Below the pieces are notes generated by a model. It made no database searches, was not told where the DNA came from, and saw nothing but the letters and a program-made list of their open reading frames with translations. Below, piece by piece: positions 15,093 through 23,943 of a stretch of 64,000 nt of DNA. Both the position numbers and the translations under genes were made by a program. The DNA is taken from contig JBJOKE010000023.1 in assembly GCA_046046245.1 (NCBI GenBank), positions 1 to 64,000 on the forward strand, written 5' to 3'. This DNA comes from UBA4615 sp046046245. GTDB lineage: Bacteria; Pseudomonadota; Gammaproteobacteria; Burkholderiales; Burkholderiaceae_E. Positions within the stretch are counted from its first letter, which is position 1. Every line of letters begins with the position of its first letter.

Positions 15093-17498
15093 TCAGTTCC
15101 GGACCGGCTTGCCGGTCTGGACCATCGACATCAGCCGTTCCTGGGTCTTGGGGTGCGACAGCAGCGCGGTGAAACCCTTGCGCTCCAGCGACATCACCCA
15201 TGCCTCGTCGACCATCGAGCCCGCGTCGACGTCGCCGCCGCAGATGCACTCGGCGATCATGCGCGCGCAGTGGTCGTCGTGCGCGCTGATGAAGCCGCCG
15301 TCGCGCATGTTGACCAGCTGCGCGGTGATCGTCGCCAGCCCGGCCCGGCCCATCACGCGGAAGGCCGCGCGGCGCGGCGGACGCCAGCCGGCGTCGTGCA
15401 TCGCCTTCGCCTCGCGGACCGCCTGGTAGAGCAGCTCGTTGCCGTTGAAGACGATCCGGTCGGTCTCCTTCAGGTAGCCCATCTGCTGCGCCTCGATCGC
15501 CGACTTCGAGACCTGCGCGGTGGCGGCGGCCGTGAAGTACTTCGTGAGGAAGTGCAGCAGGTAGGCATCCGGCGCGGACTTCGCCTCCTCGGCCGCCGAG
15601 CGCGCGCCGTGGGTCAGGCCGCCGCCCGCGGGCAGCAGGCCCAGGCCGATCTCCGGCAGGCCCATGTAGCTCTCGAGCGCGACCACGCGCCTCGAGCAGT
15701 AGAGCGCCAGTTCGAGGCCACCGCCCAGCGCCACGCCCGAGATCGCGGCGATCGTCGGCACCTGCGCGTAGCGCAGCCGCAGCATCGCGTCCTGCAGGCC
15801 CCGGACCAGCTCGGCGATCGCCTTCGGGCCGCCCTGCATGAAGGCCGGCACCATCGCCTGCACGTCGGCGCCGTACGAGAACGGCTCGTCGGGCGACCAG
15901 ACCACCAGGCCCTTGTAGCGCTGCTCGGCGAGCTCCAGGCCCTTGAGCAGCCCCTCGATCACGCCCGGGCCGATCGCGTGGACCTTGGTCTTGATCGACA
16001 TGACCAGCACGTCGTCCACCCCGCGGCCCTCGAGCGTCCACAGCCGAACCGAGTCGTCCTCGTGGACCGTATGGCCGGCGACCTTCGCATCGGGCGCGTT
16101 CGCGCCCCTGACCGACTGGCGGAACAGCTGCTTCGCGTAGACCGGCAGCTCGCGCGGACCGACGAAGGCGCGTGCGGCGGGCGACCACGAGCCCTCGGGC
16201 TGGTGCGGGCCGCCGAGCTCGGCGACCGGGCCGCCCAGCACCCAGCCGGGCAGCGGCACGTCGGCGAGCGTGGCGCCGGCCGCCACGTCCTCGGCGATCC
16301 ACTGCGCGACCTGCGTCCAGCCCGCGGCCTGCCAGGCCTCGAACGGGCCCTCCTTCATGCCGAAGCCCCAGCGCATCGCATGGTCCACGTCGCGCGCGTT
16401 GTCGGCGATGGTCTCGAGGTTGACCGCCGCGTAGTGCCAGGAGTCCCGCAGGATCGACCACAGGAACTGCGCCTGCGGGTTCTTCGACTCGCGCAGCAGC
16501 TTCACGCGCTCGGCCGGATCCTTCTTCTTCAGGATCCGCGCGACCGTCTCGTCGGCCTTCGCGCCGGCCGGCACGTAGTCGCCCTTGGCCGGGTCGATCC
16601 GCTGGATCTCCTTGCCCACCTTGCGGTAGAAGCCCGCCCCCGCCTTCTGGCCGAGCGCGCCCTTCTCCACCAGCGCCTTCAGCACCGGCGGCGTCGCGTA
16701 GACCGCGTCGAAGGCGTCGCCCTTCAGCGTCGACTGCAGCGTGCCGATCACGTGCGCGAGCGTGTCCAGGCCCACCACGTCCGCGGTGCGGAAGGTGCCC
16801 GACTTCGCGCGGCCGAGCTTCTCGCCGGTCAGGTCGTCGACCACGTCGACCGACAGCCCGAACTTCGCGGCCTCGGCGATCGTGGCGAGCATCCCGTAGG
16901 TGCCGACCCGGTTCGCGATGAAGTTCGGCGTGTCGTTCGCGCGGACCACGCCCTTGCCGAGCGTGGAGGTGAGGAAGGTCTCCAGGTCGTCGAGGATCGC
17001 CGGGTCGGTCGCCGGCGTGGCGATCAGCTCGACCAGGTGCATGTAGCGCGGCGGGTTGAAGAAGTGCACGCCGCAGAAGCGCTTCTTGAGCGCCTCGTCG
17101 AAGCCTTCGGCCAGGCCCGCGATCGACAGGCCCGAGGTGTTCGACGCAAAGACCGCGTGCGGCGCGAGCGCGGGCGCCACCTTCCGGTACAGGTCGTGTT
17201 TCCAGTCCATCCGCTCGGCGATCGCCTCGATCACCAGGTCGCACTGGCCGAGCTTCGCGAGGTCGTCCTCGTAGTTGGCGGGGACGATGAAGGCGGCGAG
17301 GTCCGGGTGGCCGAGCGGCGCGGGGCTCAGCTTCTTCAGGCCCTCGATGGCCTTGCGGGCGACGGCGCTCTTGTCCCCGTCCTTCGCGGGCAGGTCGTAG
17401 AGCAGCACGTCGACCTTCGCGTTGACCAGGTGCGCGGCGATCTGCGCACCCATCACGCCGGCGCCGAGGACGGCGACCTTGCGGACGATGAATGTCAT
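15093..17498 (-). CDS. 3-hydroxyacyl-CoA dehydrogenase/enoyl-CoA hydratase, FadN-like
   Basis: 801-residue bifunctional beta-oxidation enzyme. The N-terminal NAD-binding domain starts with VAVLGAGVMGAQIAAHL, followed by the catalytic-His loop VHFFNPPRYMHLVELI (near residue 145) and the dehydrogenase C-terminal domains at about residues 190-420. A crotonase domain follows at about residues 470-680 (AISGVALGGGLELALYCSR, then GLPEIGLGLLPAGGG). This order, dehydrogenase first and hydratase second, is that of Bacillus FadN and opposite to Escherichia coli FadB. Together with the thiolase and the 599-residue acyl-CoA dehydrogenase it mirrors a fadN-fadA-fadE set. Confidence 0.92.
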   Translation of the reverse strand: MTFIVRKVAVLGAGVMGAQIAAHLVNAKVDVLLYDLPAKDGDKSAVARKAIEGLKKLSPAPLGHPDLAAFIVPANYEDDLAKLGQCDLVIEAIAERMDWKHDLYRKVAPALAPHAVFASNTSGLSIAGLAEGFDEALKKRFCGVHFFNPPRYMHLVELIATPATDPAILDDLETFLTSTLGKGVVRANDTPNFIANRVGTYGMLATIAEAAKFGLSVDVVDDLTGEKLGRAKSGTFRTADVVGLDTLAHVIGTLQSTLKGDAFDAVYATPPVLKALVEKGALGQKAGAGFYRKVGKEIQRIDPAKGDYVPAGAKADETVARILKKKDPAERVKLLRESKNPQAQFLWSILRDSWHYAAVNLETIADNARDVDHAMRWGFGMKEGPFEAWQAAGWTQVAQWIAEDVAAGATLADVPLPGWVLGGPVAELGGPHQPEGSWSPAARAFVGPRELPVYAKQLFRQSVRGANAPDAKVAGHTVHEDDSVRLWTLEGRGVDDVLVMSIKTKVHAIGPGVIEGLLKGLELAEQRYKGLVVWSPDEPFSYGADVQAMVPAFMQGGPKAIAELVRGLQDAMLRLRYAQVPTIAAISGVALGGGLELALYCSRRVVALESYMGLPEIGLGLLPAGGGLTHGARSAAEEAKSAPDAYLLHFLTKYFTAAATAQVSKSAIEAQQMGYLKETDRIVFNGNELLYQAVREAKAMHDAGWRPPRRAAFRVMGRAGLATITAQLVNMRDGGFISAHDDHCARMIAECICGGDVDAGSMVDEAWVMSLERKGFTALLSHPKTQERLMSMVQTGKPVRN

Positions 17499-17541
17499 GG
17501 TGACTCCGTGGTGTTCGGGGTGGGGAGCGGCGACCGCGGGG

Positions 17542-17997
17542 TCACTGCTCGCGGATCCAGGTCTGCGTGCGGCCCATCATCGGCACGCCGATGTAGCCGC
17601 GCAGGTCGAGCTTGCGGCCGGCGTCGACGAGCCTGGCCTTCGCCTTGTAGACCTTGCCGTTGTTCGGATCGAGGATCTCGCCCCCGGTCCATTCCTCGCC
17701 GTCCTTCTTCAGGCCGACGAGGATCGTCATGCCCTGCACCGGCTTGCCCTTGCGGTCGTCGGTGCAGGCCTCGCAGACCGCGGTCGCCTTGTCCGCGGCG
17801 AAGATCCGCTCGATGCGGCCGATCAGCTGGCCGCCCTGCTCGACGATCCGCACCAGCGCCTTGGCCTGCTTCGTCTCGTCGTCGATCGTCTTCCACAGGC
17901 CGACCGGCGTGTCGGCCGACTGGGCGTGAGCGGCCGGGCCGATCAGCAGGCCGGCCAGGGTGGCGCCGAAGGCGGCGCTGCGCAGGATCGTTCGCAT
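17542..17997 (-). CDS. DUF2147 domain protein, exported
   Basis: 151 residues with a clear signal peptide (cleavage after AHA near residue 25), so predicted periplasmic. The mature part matches DUF2147: DTPVGLWKTIDDETKQAKALVRI at the start, CEACTDDRKGKPVQGMTIL in the middle and a final AYIG-like strand (RGYIGVPMMGRTQTW). The fold is expected to be a small beta barrel of unknown function. It is unusual that an exported protein sits between two cytoplasmic beta-oxidation enzymes (gaps of 36 and 43 bases), so it may bind a fatty acid or related ligand. Confidence 0.85.
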   Translation of the reverse strand: MRTILRSAAFGATLAGLLIGPAAHAQSADTPVGLWKTIDDETKQAKALVRIVEQGGQLIGRIERIFAADKATAVCEACTDDRKGKPVQGMTILVGLKKDGEEWTGGEILDPNNGKVYKAKARLVDAGRKLDLRGYIGVPMMGRTQTWIREQ

Positions 17998-18033
17998 GGT
18001 CGCGTCTCCGTGTCGTGGATGTCCGGTCGGCCG

Positions 18034-19833
18034 TCAGAACAGCTCGGGCTCGAGGTCCATCAGCGTCTTCGCGCCGGCGCGCGCGCTGCGCATCGCCGCG
18101 GCCGTCTCCGGCTGCAGCTTCGCGAAGTAGAAGCGCGCGGTGGCGAGCTTCGCCCTGTAGAACGGGTCCACCGCGTCGCCGTCGGCCTGGACCCGGTCCA
18201 TCGCGACCTTCGCCATCCTCGCCCAGAAGTACGACATGACGAGGTGGCCGGCCACCCGCAGGTAGTCGACCGCGGCCGCGCCGACCTCGTCGGCGTTGCC
18301 CATGCCCTTCATGCCGAGCTCCATCGAGAACTTCGTGAACTTGTCGCCCAGCTCGGCGAGCGGGTTCACGAACTCGGCGAGGTCCTCGTCCGTGCCGTGC
18401 GCCTCGACGAAGTCGGTGATCAGCGTCCCGAAGGCGCGCAGCTTGGCGCCGCCGTCGCCCAGCACCTTGCGGCCGAGCAGGTCGAGCGACTGGATGGTGT
18501 TCGTGCCCTCGTAGATCAGGTTGATCCGCGCGTCGCGCACGTACTGCTCCATGCCCCATTCTCGGATGTAGCCGTGGCCGCCGTAGACCTGCAGCGCGAG
18601 GTTCGTCGTCAGGAACGCGTTGTCGGTGATGAAGGCCTTGACGATCGGGGTGAGCAGCGACAGCAGGTCGTGGGCGGCGCGGCGCTCGTCCGCGTCGGGG
18701 TGCGAATGGGCGACGTCCGCCTGCATCGCGAGCCACAGCGCGAAGCAGCGCGCGCCCTCGGTGTAGGCCTTCTGCGTGAGCAGCATCCGCCGCACGTCCG
18801 GATGGACGATGATCGGGTCGGCCGCCTTGTCCGGCGCCTTCGGGCCGGTGAGCGAGCGCGACTGCAGCCGGTCCTTCGCGTAGGCGAGCGAGTTCTGGTA
18901 GGCCACTTCCATCAGGCCCAGCGACTGCATGCCGACCCCGATCCGCGCGGCGTTCATCATCACGAACATCGCGTTCAGGCCCTTGTTGGGCTCGCCCACC
19001 AGCCAGCCGGTCGCGCCCACGAGGTTCATCTCGCAGGTGGCGTTGCCGTGGATGCCCATCTTCTCCTCGATGCGGCCGCACCGGATGCCGTTGCGCGCGC
19101 CGAGCGAGCCGTCCGCGTTCGGGACGAACTTCGGCACGATGAAGAGCGAGATGCCCTTGGTGCCCTGCGGCGCGTCGGGCAGCCGGGCCAGCACCAGGTG
19201 GACGATGTTGTCCGCCATGTCGTGCTCGCCGGACGAGATGAAGATCTTCGTGCCGGTGATCGCGTGGCTGCCGTCCGGGTTCGGCTCGGCCTTCGTGCGC
19301 AGCATGCCGAGGTCCGTGCCGCAGTGCGGCTCGGTCAGGCACATCGTGCCCGTCCACTCGCCCGAGACCAGGCGCGGCAGGTAGAGCGCCTTCTGCGCGT
19401 CGGTGCCGTGCTCCTTCAGGCAGTCGTAGGCGCCGTGCGTGAGGCCCGGGTACATCGTCCAGGCCTGGTTGGCGGAGTTCATCATCTCCTGGAAGGCCAT
19501 GCCGATCGTCGCGGGCAGGCCCTGGCCGCCGAAGGCCGGGTCGGCGGTCAGCGTCGGCCAGCCGGCCTCCTTGAACGCCTGCCAGGCCTCCCTGAAACCC
19601 TTGGGCGTCCTCACCACGCCGTCGCCGACGTAGGTGCAGCCTTCCTCGTCGCCCGAGCGGTTGATCGGGAACAGCACCTCGGCGCAGAACTTGCCGCCTT
19701 CCTCGAGCACCTGGTCCGTGAGCTCGCGGGTGAGGTCGGCGTGCGGCGGCAGCGCGCGCAGCACGTCGATCGCGCCGTGGACCTCGTGCAGGACGAACTG
19801 CATGTCGCGCAGGGGGGGCGTGTACTGGGGCAT
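18034..19833 (-). CDS. Acyl-CoA dehydrogenase, large DmdC/FadE-like type
   Basis: 599-residue FAD enzyme that oxidises acyl-CoA to trans-2-enoyl-CoA. The N-terminal helical extension (YTPPLRDMQFVLHEV) and the extra C-terminal domain from about residue 470 define the large acyl-CoA dehydrogenase type. Flavin-binding CLTEPHCGTDLG lies near residue 170, and the catalytic Glu is expected in IYEGTNTIQ near residue 440. It is the first enzyme gene after the TetR regulator (26-base gap). Electrons presumably go to ETF, whose genes are not in this window. Confidence 0.92.
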   Translation of the reverse strand: MPQYTPPLRDMQFVLHEVHGAIDVLRALPPHADLTRELTDQVLEEGGKFCAEVLFPINRSGDEEGCTYVGDGVVRTPKGFREAWQAFKEAGWPTLTADPAFGGQGLPATIGMAFQEMMNSANQAWTMYPGLTHGAYDCLKEHGTDAQKALYLPRLVSGEWTGTMCLTEPHCGTDLGMLRTKAEPNPDGSHAITGTKIFISSGEHDMADNIVHLVLARLPDAPQGTKGISLFIVPKFVPNADGSLGARNGIRCGRIEEKMGIHGNATCEMNLVGATGWLVGEPNKGLNAMFVMMNAARIGVGMQSLGLMEVAYQNSLAYAKDRLQSRSLTGPKAPDKAADPIIVHPDVRRMLLTQKAYTEGARCFALWLAMQADVAHSHPDADERRAAHDLLSLLTPIVKAFITDNAFLTTNLALQVYGGHGYIREWGMEQYVRDARINLIYEGTNTIQSLDLLGRKVLGDGGAKLRAFGTLITDFVEAHGTDEDLAEFVNPLAELGDKFTKFSMELGMKGMGNADEVGAAAVDYLRVAGHLVMSYFWARMAKVAMDRVQADGDAVDPFYRAKLATARFYFAKLQPETAAAMRSARAGAKTLMDLEPELF

Positions 19834-19859
19834 GGCGGGTACTCCTGGGGAAGACGGGT

Positions 19860-20498
19860 TCAGTGGGAACGGGCCGCCTGCGCGCGCGGGGCGCGGCGAG
19901 CCGGGGTGGGGGCGGCGCGATAGGACTCGATCAGCCGCTCGAACGCGCGCCGCGCGCGGGCGGGCGCGTCGGGGCTGTCCATCAGCCGCGCGTCGTGGTG
20001 CAGGACGAGGATCACGCCGTAGAGGTCGAAGACCAGCTCGCCCGGGTCGGTGTCGGCGCGCAGCTCGCCGGTGTCGACGGCCTGGCGGATCGATCGGACC
20101 AGCTCGCGCTGCCAGGACCTCACCATCGCGACCAGCGTGTCGCGGACCGAGCCGGGCCGATCGTCGTACTCGGTGGCGCCCGAGATCCAGATGCAGGCGC
20201 TCGCCGCCTCGACCGCGGTGCGGTCCAGCCAGTGGCCGAAGATCGCGCGCAGCCGCTCCAGGCCGCGCGGCGCCTCGAGGCCGGGCCGCAGCACGTCCTC
20301 GACGAACCGCTGCTCGTAGGCCTTGAGCACCGCGATCTGCAGCTCCTCGCGCGAGCCGAAGTGCGCGAAGACGCCGCTCTTCGACATGCCCATCCGCTCG
20401 GCGAGCGCGCCGATCGTCAGCCCTTCCAGGCCGTCGCGCGCCGCCAGCTCGCAGGCGGCGGCGAGGATCGCGGAGCGGGTCTGTTCACCTTTGCGCAT
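19860..20498 (-). CDS. TetR/AcrR family regulator of the beta-oxidation operon
   Basis: 212-residue repressor. The N-terminal helix-turn-helix is typical: TRSAILAAACELAARDG, then TIGALAERMGMSKSGVFAHFGSREEL at about residues 27-52. The C-terminal domain (about 60-195) should bind an acyl-CoA or related ligand. It is the first gene of the operon and therefore probably autoregulated; two operator-like sites overlap its promoter. It could be functionally like PsrA or FadR of other proteobacteria, but the operator sequence is different. Confidence 0.88.
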   Translation of the reverse strand: MRKGEQTRSAILAAACELAARDGLEGLTIGALAERMGMSKSGVFAHFGSREELQIAVLKAYEQRFVEDVLRPGLEAPRGLERLRAIFGHWLDRTAVEAASACIWISGATEYDDRPGSVRDTLVAMVRSWQRELVRSIRQAVDTGELRADTDPGELVFDLYGVILVLHHDARLMDSPDAPARARRAFERLIESYRAAPTPARRAPRAQAARSH

Positions 20499-20528
20499 GG
20501 GGACTCGGGGAGCGACGGGGCGGGCCGC

Positions 20529-20570
20529 AATAAAACGAACGGTCGTGCTATTGCGAACGACCGTACTATT
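20529..20570 (-). promoter_or_regulatory. TetR promoter and twin operator sites
   Basis: Two 15-base direct copies, AACGGTCGTGCTATT (20538-20552) and AACGACCGTACTATT (20556-20570), repeat at an 18-base interval with 12 of 15 matches. Their cores ACGGTCGT and ACGACCGT are exact inverted repeats of each other. On the minus strand they overlap a plausible promoter, TTCGCA (20557-20552), 17-base spacer and TTTATT (20534-20529), 31 bases before the TetR start. This is as expected for autorepression. Confidence 0.6.
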
Positions 20571-20681
20571 TCCGGGCGTGGCCGGATTGTCAATCGGCGC
20601 CGGACCGGACCTGCGGGGATTGGGGGCGACGCTCTATTGGTGCAGCGCAGCAGGAGGCGGATTCACGGCGGCCCGAGACGC

Positions 20682-21449
20682 TCACCTCGACGACGCGTCC
20701 GGGTCCGGCGCCCCCTCCGGCACCACCTCCCCGGCGATGACCCGCCTCAGCCAGGCGTCGCGATCCCGCGCCTTCAGGTAGTGCCGCCAGGCATCCACGC
20801 CGAACCGGTTCGGGGCGACGACGTGGTTGAGATCGCTGATCTGCCCGACCGTCGCGAACCCCGAGCCGGGGAACCGGTCGAGAATCGCGGCCCGCAGCGG
20901 CGGGTCCATCGTCGCGAACAGCGTCACGTAGGCGACGTACTCGTGCGCCGCGGCGGGCAGCCGCCGCGGTGCCGCATGCCCCCCCGCGACGGCATGGGCG
21001 ACCTCGTGCGAGGCCACCGCCCGGTACAGCTCGCGCGACGGCGGCATCCCGAACCAGCCGCCGGCCGCACGGAACGCATCGAAGTCGACGAGGAGGATGC
21101 GCCGGGTCTCGGGGACGTAGCAGCCGAACGCGCGCCCGGCCAGGTCGCCGGGCAGCTCGGGAACGATCTCGATCGTCGTCTCCGACGGACCGTCGAGCCC
21201 GGCACGGGCGAGGAAGTCGAGCGCACGGCCGGCGCCTTCGCAGGCGGTCTCGGCGTCCTGCGCCGACGATGCATGCACGGTCACCCGGGGCAGCCGTGCG
21301 CACGCCCGCGCCATGGCCTCGCCCTGCGTCGGCGCCGGGCGCCGCATCGTCGCGTCGTCGGCGGCGCATGCCACGCCGATGCCGCAGGCCGGTCCCGCCG
21401 ACGCGAGCACGAGCGCGATCGCGATCGCCAGGGGTGGCCTCCGTCCCAT
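20682..21449 (-). CDS. Exported HEXXH protein, putative zinc metallopeptidase
   Basis: 255 residues with a signal peptide (ALVLASAGPACGIGVACAA), so predicted periplasmic. A zinc-binding motif HEVAH lies near residue 148 in RAVASHEVAHAVAGGH, and a Glu 17 residues later (AAAHEYVAYVT) could be the third ligand, a gluzincin-like arrangement. No propeptide or substrate-binding domain is recognised. It may belong to one of the DUF families of Betaproteobacteria (possibly DUF6639), which I cannot confirm. The gene stands alone between the TetR operator region and olsB. Confidence 0.7.
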   Translation of the reverse strand: MGRRPPLAIAIALVLASAGPACGIGVACAADDATMRRPAPTQGEAMARACARLPRVTVHASSAQDAETACEGAGRALDFLARAGLDGPSETTIEIVPELPGDLAGRAFGCYVPETRRILLVDFDAFRAAGGWFGMPPSRELYRAVASHEVAHAVAGGHAAPRRLPAAAHEYVAYVTLFATMDPPLRAAILDRFPGSGFATVGQISDLNHVVAPNRFGVDAWRHYLKARDRDAWLRRVIAGEVVPEGAPDPDASSR

Positions 21450-21608
21450 GGGGCGACAGCGTACGCCTTCGCCGCACGCGCTCCGGCCGCGACGCCGGCG
21501 ACGAGGCGACGAGGCGACGCGGACACATCGGTGCCGGCCACGCAGGGGGCAGCGCCAGGCCGCCCTAGCGCGTCAGCGCGGCAGGTTCCCGTGGCGGGGC
21601 GCTGCCGC

Positions 21609-22373
21609 TCAGGCCCTCAGGAACCGCCGCGAGTAGCGAGAACTCAGGCGCTCGAGCTCGACCAGCACCGGCACGTCGACGCAGCCGAACTCGCGGTCCA
21701 CGTGCGGCTCGCCGAGCAGCATCGCGCCCGCACGCAGGTAGCCCTTCAGCAGGGGAGGGACGACCAGCTCGCAGTCGTGCGCGAGCGCGTCGACCGCGAG
21801 CGGCCGCTTCGGGAACACGCGCAACGGTTCCGGCGCGGCGTGATCCGCCCACAGGCGTCGCCACAGGCTCGCCGCGAAGCGCCCGCCGTCGGCATCGGGC
21901 ACGCTCGCGCAGCCGATCAGGTAGCGGTGGCCCCGATCGGCCAGCAGCTCGCCCAGCCCTGTCCACAGCAGCAGGATCGCGCCGCCGGTCCGGTACTCGC
22001 GCCGGACGCAGGAGCGCCCCAGCTCGACGAGCTGCGGTCGCATCCGGTGCAGCCGGTCGATCGAGAACTCCGACTCGATGTACAGCGAGCCCGCGCGTCG
22101 CGCCGGCTCGGGCAACAGGACACGGTAGGTGCCGACGATCCCGCCGGTCGACTCGTCCTCGACGATCAGGTGCTCGCAGAACGGATCGAACCGGTCCGCG
22201 TCCACGCCCGGCCGCGGCGTGGCGATCCGCGCACCCAGCTCCTCGACGAACACCTGCCAGCGCAGCCGCTGCGCGGCCTCGATCTCGTCGGGCCCTGCGG
22301 CCAGCCGCACCACCAGTCGCCCGCCCCGCGCCAGCTCGCGCGAACGGCTCCGTTGCTCGAAGACTGCCGACAT
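21609..22373 (-). CDS. olsB: Ornithine lipid synthase OlsB (GNAT-like ornithine N-acyltransferase)
   Basis: 254-residue cytoplasmic acyltransferase that would transfer a 3-hydroxyacyl group from ACP to ornithine, the first step of ornithine-lipid synthesis. Characteristic features are AAQRLRWQVFVEELGA near residue 35, DPFCEHLIVED, the arginine-rich ELGRSCVRREYRTGGAI (near residue 120) and YLIGCASVPDADGG. The start at 22373 is preceded by GGAGG; upstream in-frame ATGs have no such site. The partner acyltransferase gene olsA is not adjacent. Confidence 0.82.
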   Translation of the reverse strand: MSAVFEQRSRSRELARGGRLVVRLAAGPDEIEAAQRLRWQVFVEELGARIATPRPGVDADRFDPFCEHLIVEDESTGGIVGTYRVLLPEPARRAGSLYIESEFSIDRLHRMRPQLVELGRSCVRREYRTGGAILLLWTGLGELLADRGHRYLIGCASVPDADGGRFAASLWRRLWADHAAPEPLRVFPKRPLAVDALAHDCELVVPPLLKGYLRAGAMLLGEPHVDREFGCVDVPVLVELERLSSRYSRRFLRA

Positions 22374-22429
22374 CGACCTGCCCTCCGTCGAACGTGACGG
22401 CGCGAGCTTCGACGCATCGCGTTGCGGCG

Positions 22430-22461
22430 CGATGACCCGGCGATGACCCGGCGATGACAGG
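22430..22461 (+). repeat. Three 11-bp tandem repeats upstream of olsB
   Basis: CGATGACCCGG occurs at 22430 and 22441, and a partial copy, CGATGACAGG, follows at 22452. The array lies 57-88 bases upstream of the olsB start in the 242-base divergent region with the VOC gene. Apart from this array and a TACGCT hexamer near 22576 before the VOC gene I see nothing in that region. Confidence 0.7.
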
Positions 22462-22615
22462 CGCATGGCGCCGCCCGAGTCGGGGGTGCCGACCTCGCGG
22501 GCGCCGACCCGTCCGCCGACGCGGAATTCGACTCGCACGGCTCAGGCTCACGTTGCGCGGCCCGGCACGACCTCGCTACGCTGCGGGCCTTCCCACACAC
22601 CGGAGACGGTCCGCC

Positions 22616-23002
22616 ATGTTCTCGCACGTGATGATCGGCACGAACGACCTCGACCGCGCCAAGCGCTTCTACGACGCGGTGCTCGGTACCCTCGGCATCC
22701 CCGCCGGCAACGTCGATCGCCACCGCGTCTTCTGGCGCACGCCGACCGGCGTCTTCTCGGTCTCGATCCCCATCGACGGCAAGCCCGCGACCGTCGGCAA
22801 CGGCGGCACGATCGGCTTCGCAGCCCAGAACGCCGAGCAGGCGCAGGCCTGGCACGCGGCCGGCCTCGCGAACGGCGGCACGAGCTGCGAGGACCCCCCG
22901 GGCGTGCGCGAGGGCGCGGCCGGCAAGCTCTTCCTGGCCTACCTGCGCGATCCGGACGGCAACAAGATCTGCGCGCTGCACCGGATGCCCAAGGGCGCCT
23001 GA
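22616..23002 (+). CDS. VOC/glyoxalase family protein
   Basis: 128-residue vicinal-oxygen-chelate fold protein. The two beta-alpha-beta-beta-beta modules begin at FSHVMIGTNDLDRAKRFYDAVLG and TIGFAAQNAEQAQAWHAAGLA. A metal-site His is expected in the first strand (SHVMIG) and an acidic residue in the C-terminal strand of module 2 (FLAYLRDPDGNKI). The family includes glyoxalases, dioxygenases and resistance proteins; this small member cannot be assigned a substrate. Confidence 0.83.
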   Translation: MFSHVMIGTNDLDRAKRFYDAVLGTLGIPAGNVDRHRVFWRTPTGVFSVSIPIDGKPATVGNGGTIGFAAQNAEQAQAWHAAGLANGGTSCEDPPGVREGAAGKLFLAYLRDPDGNKICALHRMPKGA

Positions 23003-23021
23003 GCGCGAGGCACGGCGTGCG

Positions 23022-23813
23022 CTAGGGGCGCGGCGCGGCTGCGGTCGGCCGCCTCCCGATGCGGTAGACGTTCGCCGAGAACAGCCATCGCAGCACCGCC
23101 GCCCGCAACCGCGATCGCGAGGGCTCGACGCGCGACAGGAACGGGAAGTCCTCGGTGATCCTCGGGTTGTGGTCGTTGACGAGGATCAGGAACAGGTCCC
23201 GCGGACTGTCCAGGTAGGAGCGATGGGCGTTGCGCAGGCAGGCCGCCAGCACGGGGTCCGGATAGGGCGGCGAGAAGAAGTGCAGGACGCAGGGGCCGTC
23301 GGGGAGCGGTGCCGAGGTCGCGTCGGTGACCTCGATCCGGGCGGGCGTGGCATGGCCCGACGCCCGACGGAAACGCTCGAGGTTGTCACGGCCGACCGCG
23401 ACGAGTTCCTCGCCGATGTCCCAGCCGATGACCTGCCCGAAGCCCGCCTCGGCGGCCAGCATGACCACCCGGCCGGGCCCGCAGCCCAGATCGACCAGGG
23501 TCAGGGCGGCGGGTGCGACCGGAAGCAGGCCGAAGGTGTGGCGGACGATCGCCGGCGAGGATCCGACGTAGTTCGTGCCCCGCGTCACGTCGGTCGGGGT
23601 CGTCAGGTCGTCGAGATGGACGAGCTGGCAGGTCTGCACCCCGTGACGCGCATCGAAACGGCGCCCCCCGTACTGGCAGAGCCGGTATTAGACCGACGCC
23701 TTCATCAGCGTCACGGTCCTCGCGAGTCCGTACTCGCGCACGCATCGCACGAACAGCCTGGCATCGGATCCGATGCGGAACAGGCGGTCGGCCTTGGGCA
23801 TGTTGGCACTCAT
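23022..23813 (-). pseudogene. SAM-dependent methyltransferase interrupted by an in-frame TAA
   Basis: The 205-residue downstream part (from a GTG at 23639) has the SAM-binding motif VDLGCGPGRVVMLAAEAG and the strand-4 segment CVLHFFSPPYPDP. In the same frame, the sequence upstream continues as coding-like DNA: 41 codons from an ATG at 23813 (MSANMPKADRLFRIGSDARL onward), then TAA at 23688-23690, then 17 codons reading YRLCQYGGRRFDARHGVQ. FDARHGVQT resembles the conserved FDRRYGVDT element that precedes the SAM domain in related methyltransferases. So the original gene probably began at 23813 and now carries a nonsense mutation. Alternatives: a sequencing error, or a shortened but working protein from the GTG. 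Confidence 0.6.
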
Positions 23814-23943
23814 CACCACGGTCCGGGTCGGGGTCGAAGCAAGGCGTCGGCAGGCCAGCGTAGTGCAGCCGTCCCGGCAGCGATGTGCGGTACGTCACGC
23901 CGGCCCGGCCGGCCGTGCCCTCGCCTGCGCGTCGACCTCCGGC

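Noticed and set aside
23386..23898. A 170-codon minus-strand frame next to the methyltransferase
   Set aside because: Different frame from the SAM motif; the frame with the family motifs is the one interrupted by TAA.
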